The position numbers and the translations under genes were made by a program. Under the pieces are notes generated by a model that was not told the DNA's origin, did not search any database, and saw only the letters and a program-made list of their open reading frames with translations. A stretch of 64,000 nt of DNA. Source: Achromobacter deleyi. GTDB taxonomy: Bacteria > Pseudomonadota > Gammaproteobacteria > Burkholderiales > Burkholderiaceae_B. Positions 8,808 to 16,574 of this stretch are shown piece after piece; the stretch's first letter is position 1; each line of letters begins with the position of its first letter. Where the stretch lies: positions 186,001 to 250,000 of the forward strand of contig NZ_CADIJO010000001.1 in the NCBI RefSeq assembly GCF_902859705.1. Reading direction: 5' to 3'.

Positions 8808-9055
8808 ACCAGGGCAGGGTGCCCCCCCAACACGACAGCCCCCAACACAGGCCCCGTGACGGCAGACGACACTCCCGGTCTCCCCCAAAAACCGGCCCAA
8901 ATCCCCCCGACGCACCACCCCCCCAACGCCCAAAAAGGCCGCCCGCGCGGCCGGCTTTGGGCGACCCCGCAAGACCTTCCACCCCACCCCCGTTCCCCAC
9001 CAGAACGCCAAGCACACCCCCCGCCCCAGCAACGCCCCAAACCCATCACGTCACA
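8808..9055 (+). other. C/A-rich, G-poor intergenic stretch (possible Rho-loading region)
   Basis: No credible gene is visible. The plus strand is strikingly rich in C and A and poor in G, with many runs of four to seven C. Directly downstream of the lrp-like stop, this is the composition of Rho-utilisation sites, so a Rho-dependent terminator is plausible. The rest of the 625-base gap is the structured repeat (9056-9215), another C/A-rich stretch, operator copy C and the leader of the next gene. Confidence 0.4.
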
Positions 9056-9215
9056 GCGTGGCGGGCAGGCGTACAGGGAGGGCGGGGCGTGTAGATGCGC
9101 CCGAGGGAATTCGAAGGGAGCCGAAGGCGGACGAGAATGACGAAGGGGCAGTCCGGAGCGAAGGCTCCGGACCGCAATCGTAGCCCCGCCCTCCCTGTAC
9201 GCCTGCCCGCCACGC
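9056..9215 (+). repeat. structured dispersed repeat, copy 1 (33-bp perfect inverted arms around a conserved core)
   Basis: Arms 9056-9088 and 9183-9215 are perfect reverse complements of 33 bases. The 94-base core starts gtgtagatgcgcccgaggga and ends ggaccgcaatcgta, and it contains a 9-bp hairpin, GTCCGGAGC-GAAG-GCTCCGGAC, at 9151-9172. The core recurs in inverted orientation at 16347-16444, while the arms there have a different sequence. No open frame in it looks protein-like. As RNA it would fold into a long stem with a branched head. Confidence 0.85.
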
Positions 9216-9348
9216 GGCAGAAGAACCCACGGCAACCAGAAGAAAACAACGCCAGGCCCCGAAAAACCCAAGGAACAAGCCCCGCCGCCAGGCAAACCCC
9301 CACCCCGTTAGGGATTCCCCCCGGTTGCCCCCTCCACACCCCGAACCC

Positions 9349-9366
9349 TAAAATTGGCGCCAATTT
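9349..9366 (+). promoter_or_regulatory. operator copy C upstream of the hydrolase/ABC operon
   Basis: AAATTGGCGCCAATTT (9351-9366) is the same 16-base palindrome as copy B. A -10-like TAAAAT (9349-9354) overlaps its left edge. It is 66 bases upstream of the hydrolase start, which makes it the likely control point of the five-gene unit that follows. Confidence 0.65.
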
Positions 9367-9432
9367 ATGTAAACAAACACAGAAAGCCAGCCCCCCCAGG
9401 CCCCCAAGCCTCCAGGATTCAAGGATCAAGCA

Positions 9433-10293
9433 ATGCCCTCCGCAGCACCCACCCTCACCCCCGAAGCCGCCCGCGCCCGCGCCATCTACGACCTCGGCCA
9501 CAGCACCGTCTTCTCCGCCCGCGTCGACCCGCGCTTCTCGTACTGCATGTACGTCCCCCCGCACATCGACCAGGCCAAGCACCCCATGCAACTGGTGGTG
9601 ATCATGCACGGCACCGGCCGCGCCTTCGTCGAATACCGCGACGCCTTCGCCGAATTCGCCCGCTGGAACGACTGCATCGTCCTGTGCCCGCTCTTTCCCG
9701 TCAGCCCCCTGGGCGACGGCAACCGCGACGGCTTCAAGCAACTGCACGAAGGCAACATCCGCTACGACCACGTCCTGCAGGACATGGTCGCCGAAGTCGG
9801 TGAAAAATTCGGCTGCGACTTCTCGCGCTTCGCCCTGTTCGGCTATTCCGGCGGCGGCCAGTTCGTCAACCGCTACGCCTTGCTGCACCCCGAAACCCTG
9901 TGGGCCGTTTCCATCGGCGCGCCCGGCTCGGTCACCCTGCTCGACCCCAGCCAGGACTGGTGGGTCGGCGTGCGCGACGCCGAAGCCCGCTTCGGCAAGG
10001 CCGTCGACGTCGACGCCCTGCGCCAGGTTGCCGTCCACATGATCGTCGGCAAGGCCGACCTCGAAACCTGGGAAATCACCCACCGCGAAGGCGGCAAGTT
10101 CTTCATGCCCGGCGCCAACTCCGCCGGTTCCACCCGCCCCGAGCGCCTGGAATCCCTGCGCCGCTCGTTCGAAGCGGCCGGCGTCAAGGCCGTGCTGGAC
10201 GTCGTCGACAACGTGCCACACGACGGCCTGAAGTGCGTCGGCCAGGTGCAGGACTTCCTGGCTGCCGAGCTGCGCAAGCTGCGAAATGAATAA
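9433..10293 (+). CDS. alpha/beta hydrolase (esterase/PHB-depolymerase-like)
   Basis: A 286-residue alpha/beta-hydrolase-fold protein without a signal peptide, so probably cytoplasmic. The nucleophile elbow GYSGG places the catalytic Ser at residue 139. An oxyanion-type HGTG motif lies at about residues 59-62, and a C-terminal NVPHDG segment would supply the catalytic His. The layout resembles esterase/PHB-depolymerase-like enzymes that cleave small esters or amides. It is the first gene of an operon with a peptide-type ABC transporter, 61 bases before the first permease, which suggests that it acts on the imported compound. Operator copy C lies upstream. The substrate is unknown. Confidence 0.8.
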   Translation: MPSAAPTLTPEAARARAIYDLGHSTVFSARVDPRFSYCMYVPPHIDQAKHPMQLVVIMHGTGRAFVEYRDAFAEFARWNDCIVLCPLFPVSPLGDGNRDGFKQLHEGNIRYDHVLQDMVAEVGEKFGCDFSRFALFGYSGGGQFVNRYALLHPETLWAVSIGAPGSVTLLDPSQDWWVGVRDAEARFGKAVDVDALRQVAVHMIVGKADLETWEITHREGGKFFMPGANSAGSTRPERLESLRRSFEAAGVKAVLDVVDNVPHDGLKCVGQVQDFLAAELRKLRNE

Positions 10294-10314
10294 CACCGAA
10301 AACAAGAAGTGCGG

Positions 10315-10332
10315 CGGGCGCATCTGCGCCCG
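10315..10332 (+). other. stem-loop between hydrolase and permease genes
   Basis: CGGGCGC-ATCT-GCGCCCG is a perfect 7-bp stem with a tetraloop, and a looser outer pairing (GCGGC 10311-10315 with GCCGC 10336-10340) extends it. It ends just before the permease ribosome-binding site (AGGAG). It has no T-run, so it is more likely an mRNA-processing or stability element than a terminator. Confidence 0.45.
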
Positions 10333-10354
10333 TCAGCCGCGATAGGAGAGGGGC

Positions 10355-11299
10355 ATGCTGCGTTTCGCGCTATCCCGTATCGTCATGGCCATCCCCACGC
10401 TGCTGATCGTGGCGGTGGCCGTATTCGTCATGATCCGCCTGATTCCAGGCGATCCGGCGCAACTGCTGCTGGGCGACCTGGCCACCCCGGCCGCCCTGGC
10501 TGACCTGCGCGCCCGCCTGGGCCTGGACCAGAGCTGGACCACCCAGTTCGGCATCTGGTTCGGCAACATGCTGCATGGTGACCTGGGCTCGTCCATCAAC
10601 ACCGGCCAGCCCGTGCTGCCGCTGGTGTGGGACCGCTTCCTGATCAGCGGCCGCGTGGTGCTGGTGGCCGTGCTGTTCGCCGCCATGGTGGCCGTGCCGG
10701 CCGGCATGATCGCCGCCTGGAAGCAGAACAAGGCGCCCGACCTGATCCTGGTCGGCACCGCCACGCTGCTGGTGTCCATTCCCACCTTCTGGCTGGGCCT
10801 GCTGCTGCTGATCTTCTTCGGCCTGAAGCTGCAATGGCTGCCCGTGGTGGGCTACGTGTCCATCGGTGAAGACTGGAAGGCCGGCCTGCTGTACCTGGCC
10901 ATGCCCATCCTGACGCTGTTCCTGCACGAAATCGGCGTGCTGATGCGCATGGCGCGCGCCAGTACCCTGGAAGTGCTGCGGCTGGACTACATCACCCACG
11001 CACGCGCCAAGGGCCTGTCCGAATCGGCCGTGCTGATGCGCCATGCTTTCCGCAACGCCTTCGGCCCGACCTGGACGCTGATCGGCCTGGTGCTGGGCAA
11101 CCTGCTGGGCGGCATTGCCGTGGTCGAAACCGTGTTCACCATTCCCGGCCTGGGCCGGCTGCTGGTGGATTCGATTTTTGCCCGCGACTACCCCGTCATC
11201 CAGGGCTGCCTGCTGTTCGTCGGCGTGGTCTACGTGATCGTGAACCTGCTGATCGACCTTTGCTATCCCATCTTCGACCCGAGAGTGACCGCCGAATGA
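10355..11299 (+). CDS. ABC transporter permease, DppB/GsiC type
   Basis: A 314-residue inner-membrane permease of the dipeptide/oligopeptide (DppB/OppB/GsiC) class. It opens MLRFALSRIVMAIPTLLIV with an N-terminal membrane segment and has the typical IPGDPA loop. The binding-protein-dependent transport signature is ARAKGLSESAVLMRHAFRN (about residues 210-228), and the C-terminus ends in FDPRV. About six membrane segments are visible, and the length is typical. A strong AGGAG site at 10345-10349 precedes the start. It overlaps the second permease by ATGA, so this is a coupled operon with the hydrolase upstream and the ATPase downstream. Confidence 0.9.
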   Translation: MLRFALSRIVMAIPTLLIVAVAVFVMIRLIPGDPAQLLLGDLATPAALADLRARLGLDQSWTTQFGIWFGNMLHGDLGSSINTGQPVLPLVWDRFLISGRVVLVAVLFAAMVAVPAGMIAAWKQNKAPDLILVGTATLLVSIPTFWLGLLLLIFFGLKLQWLPVVGYVSIGEDWKAGLLYLAMPILTLFLHEIGVLMRMARASTLEVLRLDYITHARAKGLSESAVLMRHAFRNAFGPTWTLIGLVLGNLLGGIAVVETVFTIPGLGRLLVDSIFARDYPVIQGCLLFVGVVYVIVNLLIDLCYPIFDPRVTAE

Positions 11300-12117
11300 A
11301 AAAGCGAATTGCAGCTAACGCGCTGATAGGCGGCGTGATCGTGGCGGCGATGATCGTCGCGGCGATCATGGGCGCCTTCTGGACGCCGCATGATCCGCTG
11401 AAGATCAACTTCGTGGCCCGGCTCAAGCCGCCCGGCGGCGATTTCCTGCTGGGCACCGACGAATTCGGCCGCGACGAACTGTCGCGCCTGTTGGCCGGGG
11501 CCTCCAGCAGCGTCTGGATCAGCTTCCTGACCGTCAGCTTCGCCATCGTGGCGGGCACCGCCATCGGCACCCTGACCGGTTTCGTGCGCGGCTGGACCGA
11601 CCGCATCATCATGGCCTTCAACAACGCCTTGCTGGCCTTCCCGGGCCTGTTGCTGGCGCTGGGCCTGTTGGCCGTGGTGGGCGCCAACAAGTACGGCATC
11701 ATCCTGGCGCTGGGCCTGGCCTACACGCCGTCGGTCACGCGCATCGTGCGCGGCACCGTGCTGTCGCTGCGTGAAAAAGAGTTCATCGAATCGTCCCGCG
11801 TGCTGGGCAATTCCGAGCTCTACACCATGTTCCGCCACGTGCTGCCCAATTGCGTGGCGCCGCTGACGGTGCTGGCCACGTCGATGTTCGGCTGGGTCAT
11901 CCTGGCCGAAAGCGCGCTGTCGTTCCTGGGCCTGGGCGTACCGCCGCCCGCGCCCACCTGGGGCAACATGCTGGCCGCCGCCCGGCCGTTCATGGCGCAG
12001 GCGTCCTATCTTTCCATTCTTCCCGGCTTGGCCATCGCCCTCGCGCTGCTGGGGATCAACCTGCTGGGCGACGCGGTGCGAGACCGTTTCGATCCCCGCA
12101 TGAGGGGCGTGCAATGA
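11296..12117 (+). CDS. ABC transporter permease, DppC/GsiD type
   Basis: A 273-residue second permease of the peptide/nickel family. It shows the N-terminal membrane helix, the LLGTDEFGRDELSRLLAGA motif near residues 51-69 that is diagnostic of DppC-type subunits, five to six membrane segments, and the EKEFIESSRVLGNSELYT coupling loop (about residues 161-178). It should pair with the DppB-type subunit to form the channel. The start ATG lies within the stop of the preceding gene (ATGA at 11296-11299), and its own stop overlaps the ATPase start in the same manner. An in-frame start further upstream would lie inside the first permease gene. Confidence 0.9.
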   Translation: MKKRIAANALIGGVIVAAMIVAAIMGAFWTPHDPLKINFVARLKPPGGDFLLGTDEFGRDELSRLLAGASSSVWISFLTVSFAIVAGTAIGTLTGFVRGWTDRIIMAFNNALLAFPGLLLALGLLAVVGANKYGIILALGLAYTPSVTRIVRGTVLSLREKEFIESSRVLGNSELYTMFRHVLPNCVAPLTVLATSMFGWVILAESALSFLGLGVPPPAPTWGNMLAAARPFMAQASYLSILPGLAIALALLGINLLGDAVRDRFDPRMRGVQ

Positions 12118-13769
12118 GCGCACTGGTAACCGTATCGAATCTGTCCCTGACCGTCGGCCGCGGCGGCCGTGAAATCGTCGGCGGCGTGTCCTTCGAGGTG
12201 GCGCCGGGCGAAATGGTCGGCATCGTCGGCGAATCCGGCAGCGGCAAGACCCAGGCCGCCCGCGCCATCATGGGCCTGACCCCGCCGCCGCTGGTGGTGG
12301 CCGGCGGCTCGATCCGCTTCGAAGGCGTGGAAGTGACCCAGGCCAGCGCGGCCCAGCTGCGCAAGCTGCGCGGCGCGCGCATCGGCATGGTGTTCCAGGA
12401 ACCCATGACCTCGCTCAACCCGTCCATGCCCATCGGGCGCCAGCTGGACGAAGGCCTGAAGCTGCACCGGCGCGACCAGTCGACTGCGCAGCGCCGTGAA
12501 CGCATCCTCGAGATGCTGCGGCGCGTGGGCATCCGCGACCCCAAGGCCGCCATGGAGGCCTGGCCACACGAGTTTTCGGGTGGCATGCGCCAGCGCATGA
12601 TGCTGGCCTCGGTGATGCTGCTGGAACCGGCGCTCTTGATCGCCGACGAACCCACCACCGCGCTGGACGCCGTGGTGCAGCGCGACGTGCTGGAACTGAT
12701 GGTGGACCTGACGCGCGAGCACAACACCGCCGTGCTGATGATCAGCCACGACTTGCCCATGGTGGCGCGCTACACCGAACGCATGGTGGTGATGCAGCAC
12801 GGCAAGGTGCTGGAAACCGGCACCACCGCGGGCATTCTCGAACGGCCGCAGCATCCCTATACGCGCAAGCTGCTGGATGCGATGCCGCGTCGCCTGCCGG
12901 CCCGGCCGATCACCAAGGAAGCGCCCATCGTCGAGGTCAAGAACCTGGTGGTGGACTACGCCGGCCACCAGCGGCTGTTCTCGCGCACCGGCGCCAAGCG
13001 CGCGCTGGGCGGCATCGACCTGCACGTGAAGCCGCGCGAAGTGGTGGCGGTGGTGGGCGGGTCGGGTTCGGGCAAGACCACGCTGGGCCGCGCCATCGCG
13101 GGCCTGCTGTCGCCCACGTCCGGCCAGATCCTGTTCCGCAACCAGGCGGTCAGCCGCCGCTCGGCGGCCTGGCGCGACTACCGCCTGAACTGCCAGATGG
13201 TGTTCCAGGACCCGTATTCGTCGCTGGACCCGCGCATGACCATCGGCCAGCTGGTGGGCGAAGGCCTGCGCATGCTGACCGACATGGCGTCGGCCGAAAA
13301 ACGCCGCCGCGTGGACGAAGTGCTGGCCGAAGTGGGCCTGGGGTCCGAATATGCCAAGCGCTTTCCGCACGAACTGTCGGGCGGCCAGCGCCAGCGCGTG
13401 GCGATCGCCCGGGCGATCGTGCGCCGGCCGGCCTTCGTGATTGCCGACGAGCCGGTGTCCGCGCTGGACGTGACGGTGCGCGCCCAGGTGCTGGACCTGT
13501 TCGCCGACCTGCAGGAACGCCATGGCTTTTCGTGCCTGTTCATCAGCCACGACCTGGGCGTGGTCGAGCAGGTGGCCGACCGGGTGGTGGTCATGCGCGA
13601 TGGCGGGATTGTCGAGCAGGGCACCCGCGACGAGGTCTTCGACCATCCGCGCGAGGAATACACCCGCAGCCTGCTGTCGGCCATTCCGGCGCTGGAATCC
13701 ACCGATACGGGCGGCGTGCGTCTGCGCTGGCGCCTGGACGGGCAGGAGCCGTCTCGGGCCACGGCTTGA
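12114..13769 (+). CDS. fused dipeptide ABC transporter ATP-binding protein (DppD-DppF type)
   Basis: A 551-residue protein containing two complete ABC ATPases in tandem. The first has Walker A GESGSGKT at residues 39-46, signature SGGMRQRM and Walker B LLIADEPTTALD. The second has Walker A GGSGSGKT near 314-321, signature SGGQRQRV and Walker B FVIADEPVSALD. Each ends in an oligopeptide-type C-terminal extension (HPYTRKLLDAMP, then EEYTRSLLSAIPALE). Fused D-F subunits are common in glutathione and peptide importers such as GsiA. It energises the two permeases upstream. No binding-protein gene is inside the operon; the candidates are the two family-5 proteins at 14.7-18.1 kb. Confidence 0.92.
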   Translation: MSALVTVSNLSLTVGRGGREIVGGVSFEVAPGEMVGIVGESGSGKTQAARAIMGLTPPPLVVAGGSIRFEGVEVTQASAAQLRKLRGARIGMVFQEPMTSLNPSMPIGRQLDEGLKLHRRDQSTAQRRERILEMLRRVGIRDPKAAMEAWPHEFSGGMRQRMMLASVMLLEPALLIADEPTTALDAVVQRDVLELMVDLTREHNTAVLMISHDLPMVARYTERMVVMQHGKVLETGTTAGILERPQHPYTRKLLDAMPRRLPARPITKEAPIVEVKNLVVDYAGHQRLFSRTGAKRALGGIDLHVKPREVVAVVGGSGSGKTTLGRAIAGLLSPTSGQILFRNQAVSRRSAAWRDYRLNCQMVFQDPYSSLDPRMTIGQLVGEGLRMLTDMASAEKRRRVDEVLAEVGLGSEYAKRFPHELSGGQRQRVAIARAIVRRPAFVIADEPVSALDVTVRAQVLDLFADLQERHGFSCLFISHDLGVVEQVADRVVVMRDGGIVEQGTRDEVFDHPREEYTRSLLSAIPALESTDTGGVRLRWRLDGQEPSRATA

Positions 13770-13778
13770 AGGGACGGA

Positions 13779-13815
13779 TCCGCGCCGGCCGCCGGGGCTG
13801 GCGGCCCGGCGCGGA
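13779..13815 (+). terminator. strong GC hairpin after the ABC operon
   Basis: A 15-bp stem with one bulged base (TCCGCGCC... pairing with ...GGCGCGGA) and a 6-base loop lies 10 bases past the ATPase stop. No T-run follows, so it may act as a Rho-assisted terminator or a 3'-end protector. Confidence 0.45.
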
Positions 13816-13862
13816 CTTATGCATAAAATACGCGGTTTGGATTTGATTCACGGGAGTGGTCC

Positions 13863-14483
13863 ATGCCGAAAGCGGCGGCGACACAGCCGGGCCTGGTTGA
13901 CCGTATTGCCCATGATATTCAGTCGGGCATCTTTGGTCCCGGCGCGTGGCTGAAACAGATCGACCTGCAGGAACGCTACGACGCCAAGCGTCTGGACGTT
14001 CGGCGGGCGCTTGACCAATTGGCCGCCAAGCGGCTGATTTCGCACATCCCGAACCGGGGCTACCACGTCTACGCGATGGACCCGGACCAGCACGTGCAGA
14101 TCCGCGATATTCGCGTGCTGCTGGAAACCGGCGCCGCGGCCGACCTGATGCCCAACGTCACGGCGGCCAAGGTGCGCGCCCTGCGCACGCTGGCCGAACG
14201 TTTCGCCAAGCTGCTGCACGACGGCACGCTGCTGGAGCAGTACGAGGTCAACCTGGCGTTTCACGCCGGGATGTACGACATGTGCTCCAACCGCGAGCTG
14301 GCTTCCCTGATCCAGGAAACCCGGGCCCGCGGTCCGGCGGCGCCAGCCAAGGAATGGGTGACGCGTTCGCGCATCGAAATCTCGGCCCGCGAGCACTTCG
14401 ACATGGTCGAGGCGCTGGAGGCGCGCGACGTCAAGCGGCTGCAGAAAATCATTGCCCAGCACGTGGGGCAGGACATTTCCTGA
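13863..14483 (+). CDS. GntR family transcriptional regulator (FCD type)
   Basis: A 206-residue GntR/FadR-subfamily regulator. The N-terminal winged helix (about residues 8-75) contains LVDRIAHDIQSGIFGPGAWL and DVRRALDQLAAKRLI. The C-terminal all-helical FCD ligand-binding domain (about 80-200) shows the metal-ligand-type spread of Asp/His (VNLAFHAGMYD and the later AREHFDMVEAL). It follows the transporter operon on the same strand after a hairpin and precedes a solute-binding protein, so it probably senses a metabolite of the imported compound. GGGAG precedes the start. It may share control of the cluster with the Lrp-type regulator. Confidence 0.88.
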   Translation: MPKAAATQPGLVDRIAHDIQSGIFGPGAWLKQIDLQERYDAKRLDVRRALDQLAAKRLISHIPNRGYHVYAMDPDQHVQIRDIRVLLETGAAADLMPNVTAAKVRALRTLAERFAKLLHDGTLLEQYEVNLAFHAGMYDMCSNRELASLIQETRARGPAAPAKEWVTRSRIEISAREHFDMVEALEARDVKRLQKIIAQHVGQDIS

Positions 14484-14612
14484 CCGATTCCGGGCGATTT
14501 GCCTGACTTTTGCGGCGGCCATCCTGAAAAGGGGCCGCCGCAAGTCGTTTCCGGGTGTCCGATTCATGAGATTCACAGGGATACCCCCGATGCCAGTCCG
14601 GGTTTGAGCGGT

Positions 14613-14642
14613 CATAATAGGCAGCTATTTTTGGCGCCAATA
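14613..14642 (+). promoter_or_regulatory. promoter and operator copy D of binding-protein gene 1
   Basis: A -10-like CATAAT (14613-14618) is followed by TTGGCGCCAA (14631-14640), again positioned to overlap the transcription start as in copy B. The binding-protein start codon is 47 bases further on. Confidence 0.6.
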
Positions 14643-14686
14643 TAGTCATGAATCAGGCGTCGTATGCCCCCGGGGGAGTTTCCGCA

Positions 14687-16246
14687 ATGCACCACCAATC
14701 TGTTTCCCGAGCGCTTGCGCTCAGCTTGGCGCTGGCCGCCGCAGGCACGGCCCACGCCGCTACCCTGACGATCGCCCAGCCGGCCGACATCCGCTCGACC
14801 AATCCGGGCGTCAACCGCGACAACACCACCGACGGCGTGGTGCTGAACGTGGTGGAAGGCCTGGTCGGCTACCGGGAGAACGGCACGGTGGCGCCGTTGC
14901 TGGCGAAATCGGTCGACCTGTCGGAAGACGGCCTGACCTACACCTTCAAGCTGCGCGACGGCGTGAAGTTCCACAATGGCGCTACGTTGACGTCGGCCGA
15001 CGTCATCTGGAGCTGGGAACGCTACATGGACGCCAAGACCGACTGGCGCTGCCGCAGCGATTTCGACGGCCGCAACGGCCTGAAGGTGACGGAAGTGTCG
15101 GCGCCGGACGCGCAGACGGTCATCATGAAGATCGACCGCAAGTCGGCGGTGTTCCTGGATTCGCTGGCCCGCACCGATTGCGGCATGACGGCGATTCTCA
15201 GCAAGGATTCGGTCAACGCCGACGGTTCGTGGAACAAGCCGGTGGGCACGGGTCCGTACCAGTTCAAGGAATGGAAGCGCGGCGAATACGTGCTGTTGTC
15301 GGCGTTCAAGGACTACGTGTCGCCGTCGGCGGGGGACAAGCCGGACGGCTATGTGGGCGCGAAGCGTCCGCTGGCCGACGAGGTGAAGTTCCTGGTGGTG
15401 CCGGACCCGTCCACCGCGAAGGCGGGCCTGGTGTCGGGCGCGATCGATGCGAGCCAGATCACGATCACGGACGTGGCTGAACTGAAGAAAAGCCCGACGG
15501 TGTCGGTGATGAGTCCGCACGACGCGACCAAGCACACGCTGCTGTTCCAGACGCAGGACCCGGTGCTCAAGAATGTGAAGCTGCGCCAGGCGATTGCGGC
15601 GGCGCTGGATATTCCGCAGGTGGTGGCGGCGGCTTCCGAAGGGTTGGGCCAGCTGAACAATTCGGCGGTGTATGCGGGGTCGGCGTATTACCAGGAAACG
15701 GAGAAGCGCACGTACAAGTACGATCCGGCGCGGGCGCAGCAGCTGCTGAAGGAAGCGGGCTACAAGGGCGAGCCGATCGTCATCTATGCGAACAAGCGGG
15801 CGCACGTGCCGAGCTATCAGGTGGCGGTGATTGCGCAGGCGATGATGCAGTCGGTGGGGATCAATGCGCAGATCGAGGTGCTGGAGTGGGCGACGCAGCT
15901 GGATCGCTACAACACGGGTAAGTACCAGATCAGCTCTTTCACGTTCTCTTCGCGGATCGATCCGTCGTTGAGCTTTGAGCAGTTTGCGGGGGACAAGTCG
16001 AAGCAACCGCGCAAGGTCTGGGATGATCCTGCGGCGCAGAAGCTGATTGACGAGAGCTTTCTTGAATCCGATCCGGCCAAGCGGCAGAAGCTGTTTGACC
16101 AGTTGCACACGTTGATGTTGGAGCAGACGCCGTTGTTGGTGCTTTATAACGGGGCGGATGCTTGGGCTACTAATAAACGCGTGGAAGGGTTTTCGGTATG
16201 GGAAGGGAAGCCTCGGGCTTGGGAGACCAAGATTGTGGGTAAATAA
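14687..16246 (+). CDS. ABC transporter substrate-binding protein, family 5 (paralogue 1)
   Basis: A 519-residue periplasmic binding protein of the peptide/nickel (SBP_bac_5) family. The signal peptide is ALALSLALAAAGTAHA, cleaved near residue 24. Family landmarks are VEGLVGY, TYTFKLRDGVKFHNGA, LTSADVIWSW, GTGPYQFKEWKRGEY and a C-terminal LHTLMLEQTPLLVLYN. Two cysteines (in WRCRSDF and RTDCG) are shared with the convergent paralogue at 16.6-18.1 kb. I chose the ATG at 14687 over one at 14648 because of GGGGGAG just upstream and because it opens a clean signal peptide. Codon use drifts from C-ending to G- or T-ending in its last third. It probably delivers substrate to the permeases at 10.4-13.8 kb. 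Confidence 0.9.
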   Translation: MHHQSVSRALALSLALAAAGTAHAATLTIAQPADIRSTNPGVNRDNTTDGVVLNVVEGLVGYRENGTVAPLLAKSVDLSEDGLTYTFKLRDGVKFHNGATLTSADVIWSWERYMDAKTDWRCRSDFDGRNGLKVTEVSAPDAQTVIMKIDRKSAVFLDSLARTDCGMTAILSKDSVNADGSWNKPVGTGPYQFKEWKRGEYVLLSAFKDYVSPSAGDKPDGYVGAKRPLADEVKFLVVPDPSTAKAGLVSGAIDASQITITDVAELKKSPTVSVMSPHDATKHTLLFQTQDPVLKNVKLRQAIAAALDIPQVVAAASEGLGQLNNSAVYAGSAYYQETEKRTYKYDPARAQQLLKEAGYKGEPIVIYANKRAHVPSYQVAVIAQAMMQSVGINAQIEVLEWATQLDRYNTGKYQISSFTFSSRIDPSLSFEQFAGDKSKQPRKVWDDPAAQKLIDESFLESDPAKRQKLFDQLHTLMLEQTPLLVLYNGADAWATNKRVEGFSVWEGKPRAWETKIVGK

Positions 16247-16312
16247 GTAAGAGGCTTTTTTTGTAGGTTGGGTTTTGGGGTGGTTGCTGGTGGCGGGTTT
16301 GCTGCTGGGGCC

Positions 16313-16478
16313 GCCTGACGCGTCGGTGGCCTGCGTGGTGCGGGGCTACGATTGCGGTCCGGAGCCTTCGCTCCGGACTGCCCCGTCGTCATCCTCGTAC
16401 AGGCCTTCGGCCTTCCCTACGGATTCCCTCGGGCGCATCTACACGCCCCGCACCACGCAGGCCACCGACGCGTCAGGC
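16313..16478 (-). repeat. structured dispersed repeat, copy 2 (34-bp perfect inverted arms, inverted core)
   Basis: Arms 16313-16346 and 16445-16478 are perfect reverse complements over 34 bases. Apart from the innermost GCGGGGC, they do not resemble the arms of copy 1. The core (16347-16444) is the reverse complement of the copy-1 core with a more divergent middle, and it keeps the GTCCGGAGC/GCTCCGGAC hairpin (16357-16378). A second small hairpin, AGGCC-TTC-GGCCT, is at 16401-16413. It lies between two convergent genes, within a 328-base gap that also holds a G/T-rich stretch (16260-16312) and a terminator. Confidence 0.85.
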
Positions 16479-16524
16479 TCCGCTGTCTGCATCTTGACGG
16501 GCTGTTCTGGGGATTCTTGTTTTG

Positions 16525-16562
16525 CAATGCAAAGAGGCCGCTTTCGCGGCCTCTTTGCATTG
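16525..16562. terminator. bidirectional terminator between convergent binding-protein genes
   Basis: A perfect 17-bp stem, CAATGCAAAGAGGCCGC with GCGGCCTCTTTGCATTG, and loop TTTC. The AAAGAGGC...GCCTCTTT layout gives A- and T-containing flanks on both strands. It lies 12 bases beyond the stop of the minus-strand gene. Confidence 0.8.
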
Positions 16563-16574
16563 GGCTGTGCGGCT

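Noticed and set aside
9056..9215. attC-type integron recombination site or a classical MITE
   Set aside because: attC sites have conserved ends and variable centres, the opposite of what is seen. MITE copies share the same terminal repeats, but the two copies here do not. No integrase, cassette array or target duplication is visible.
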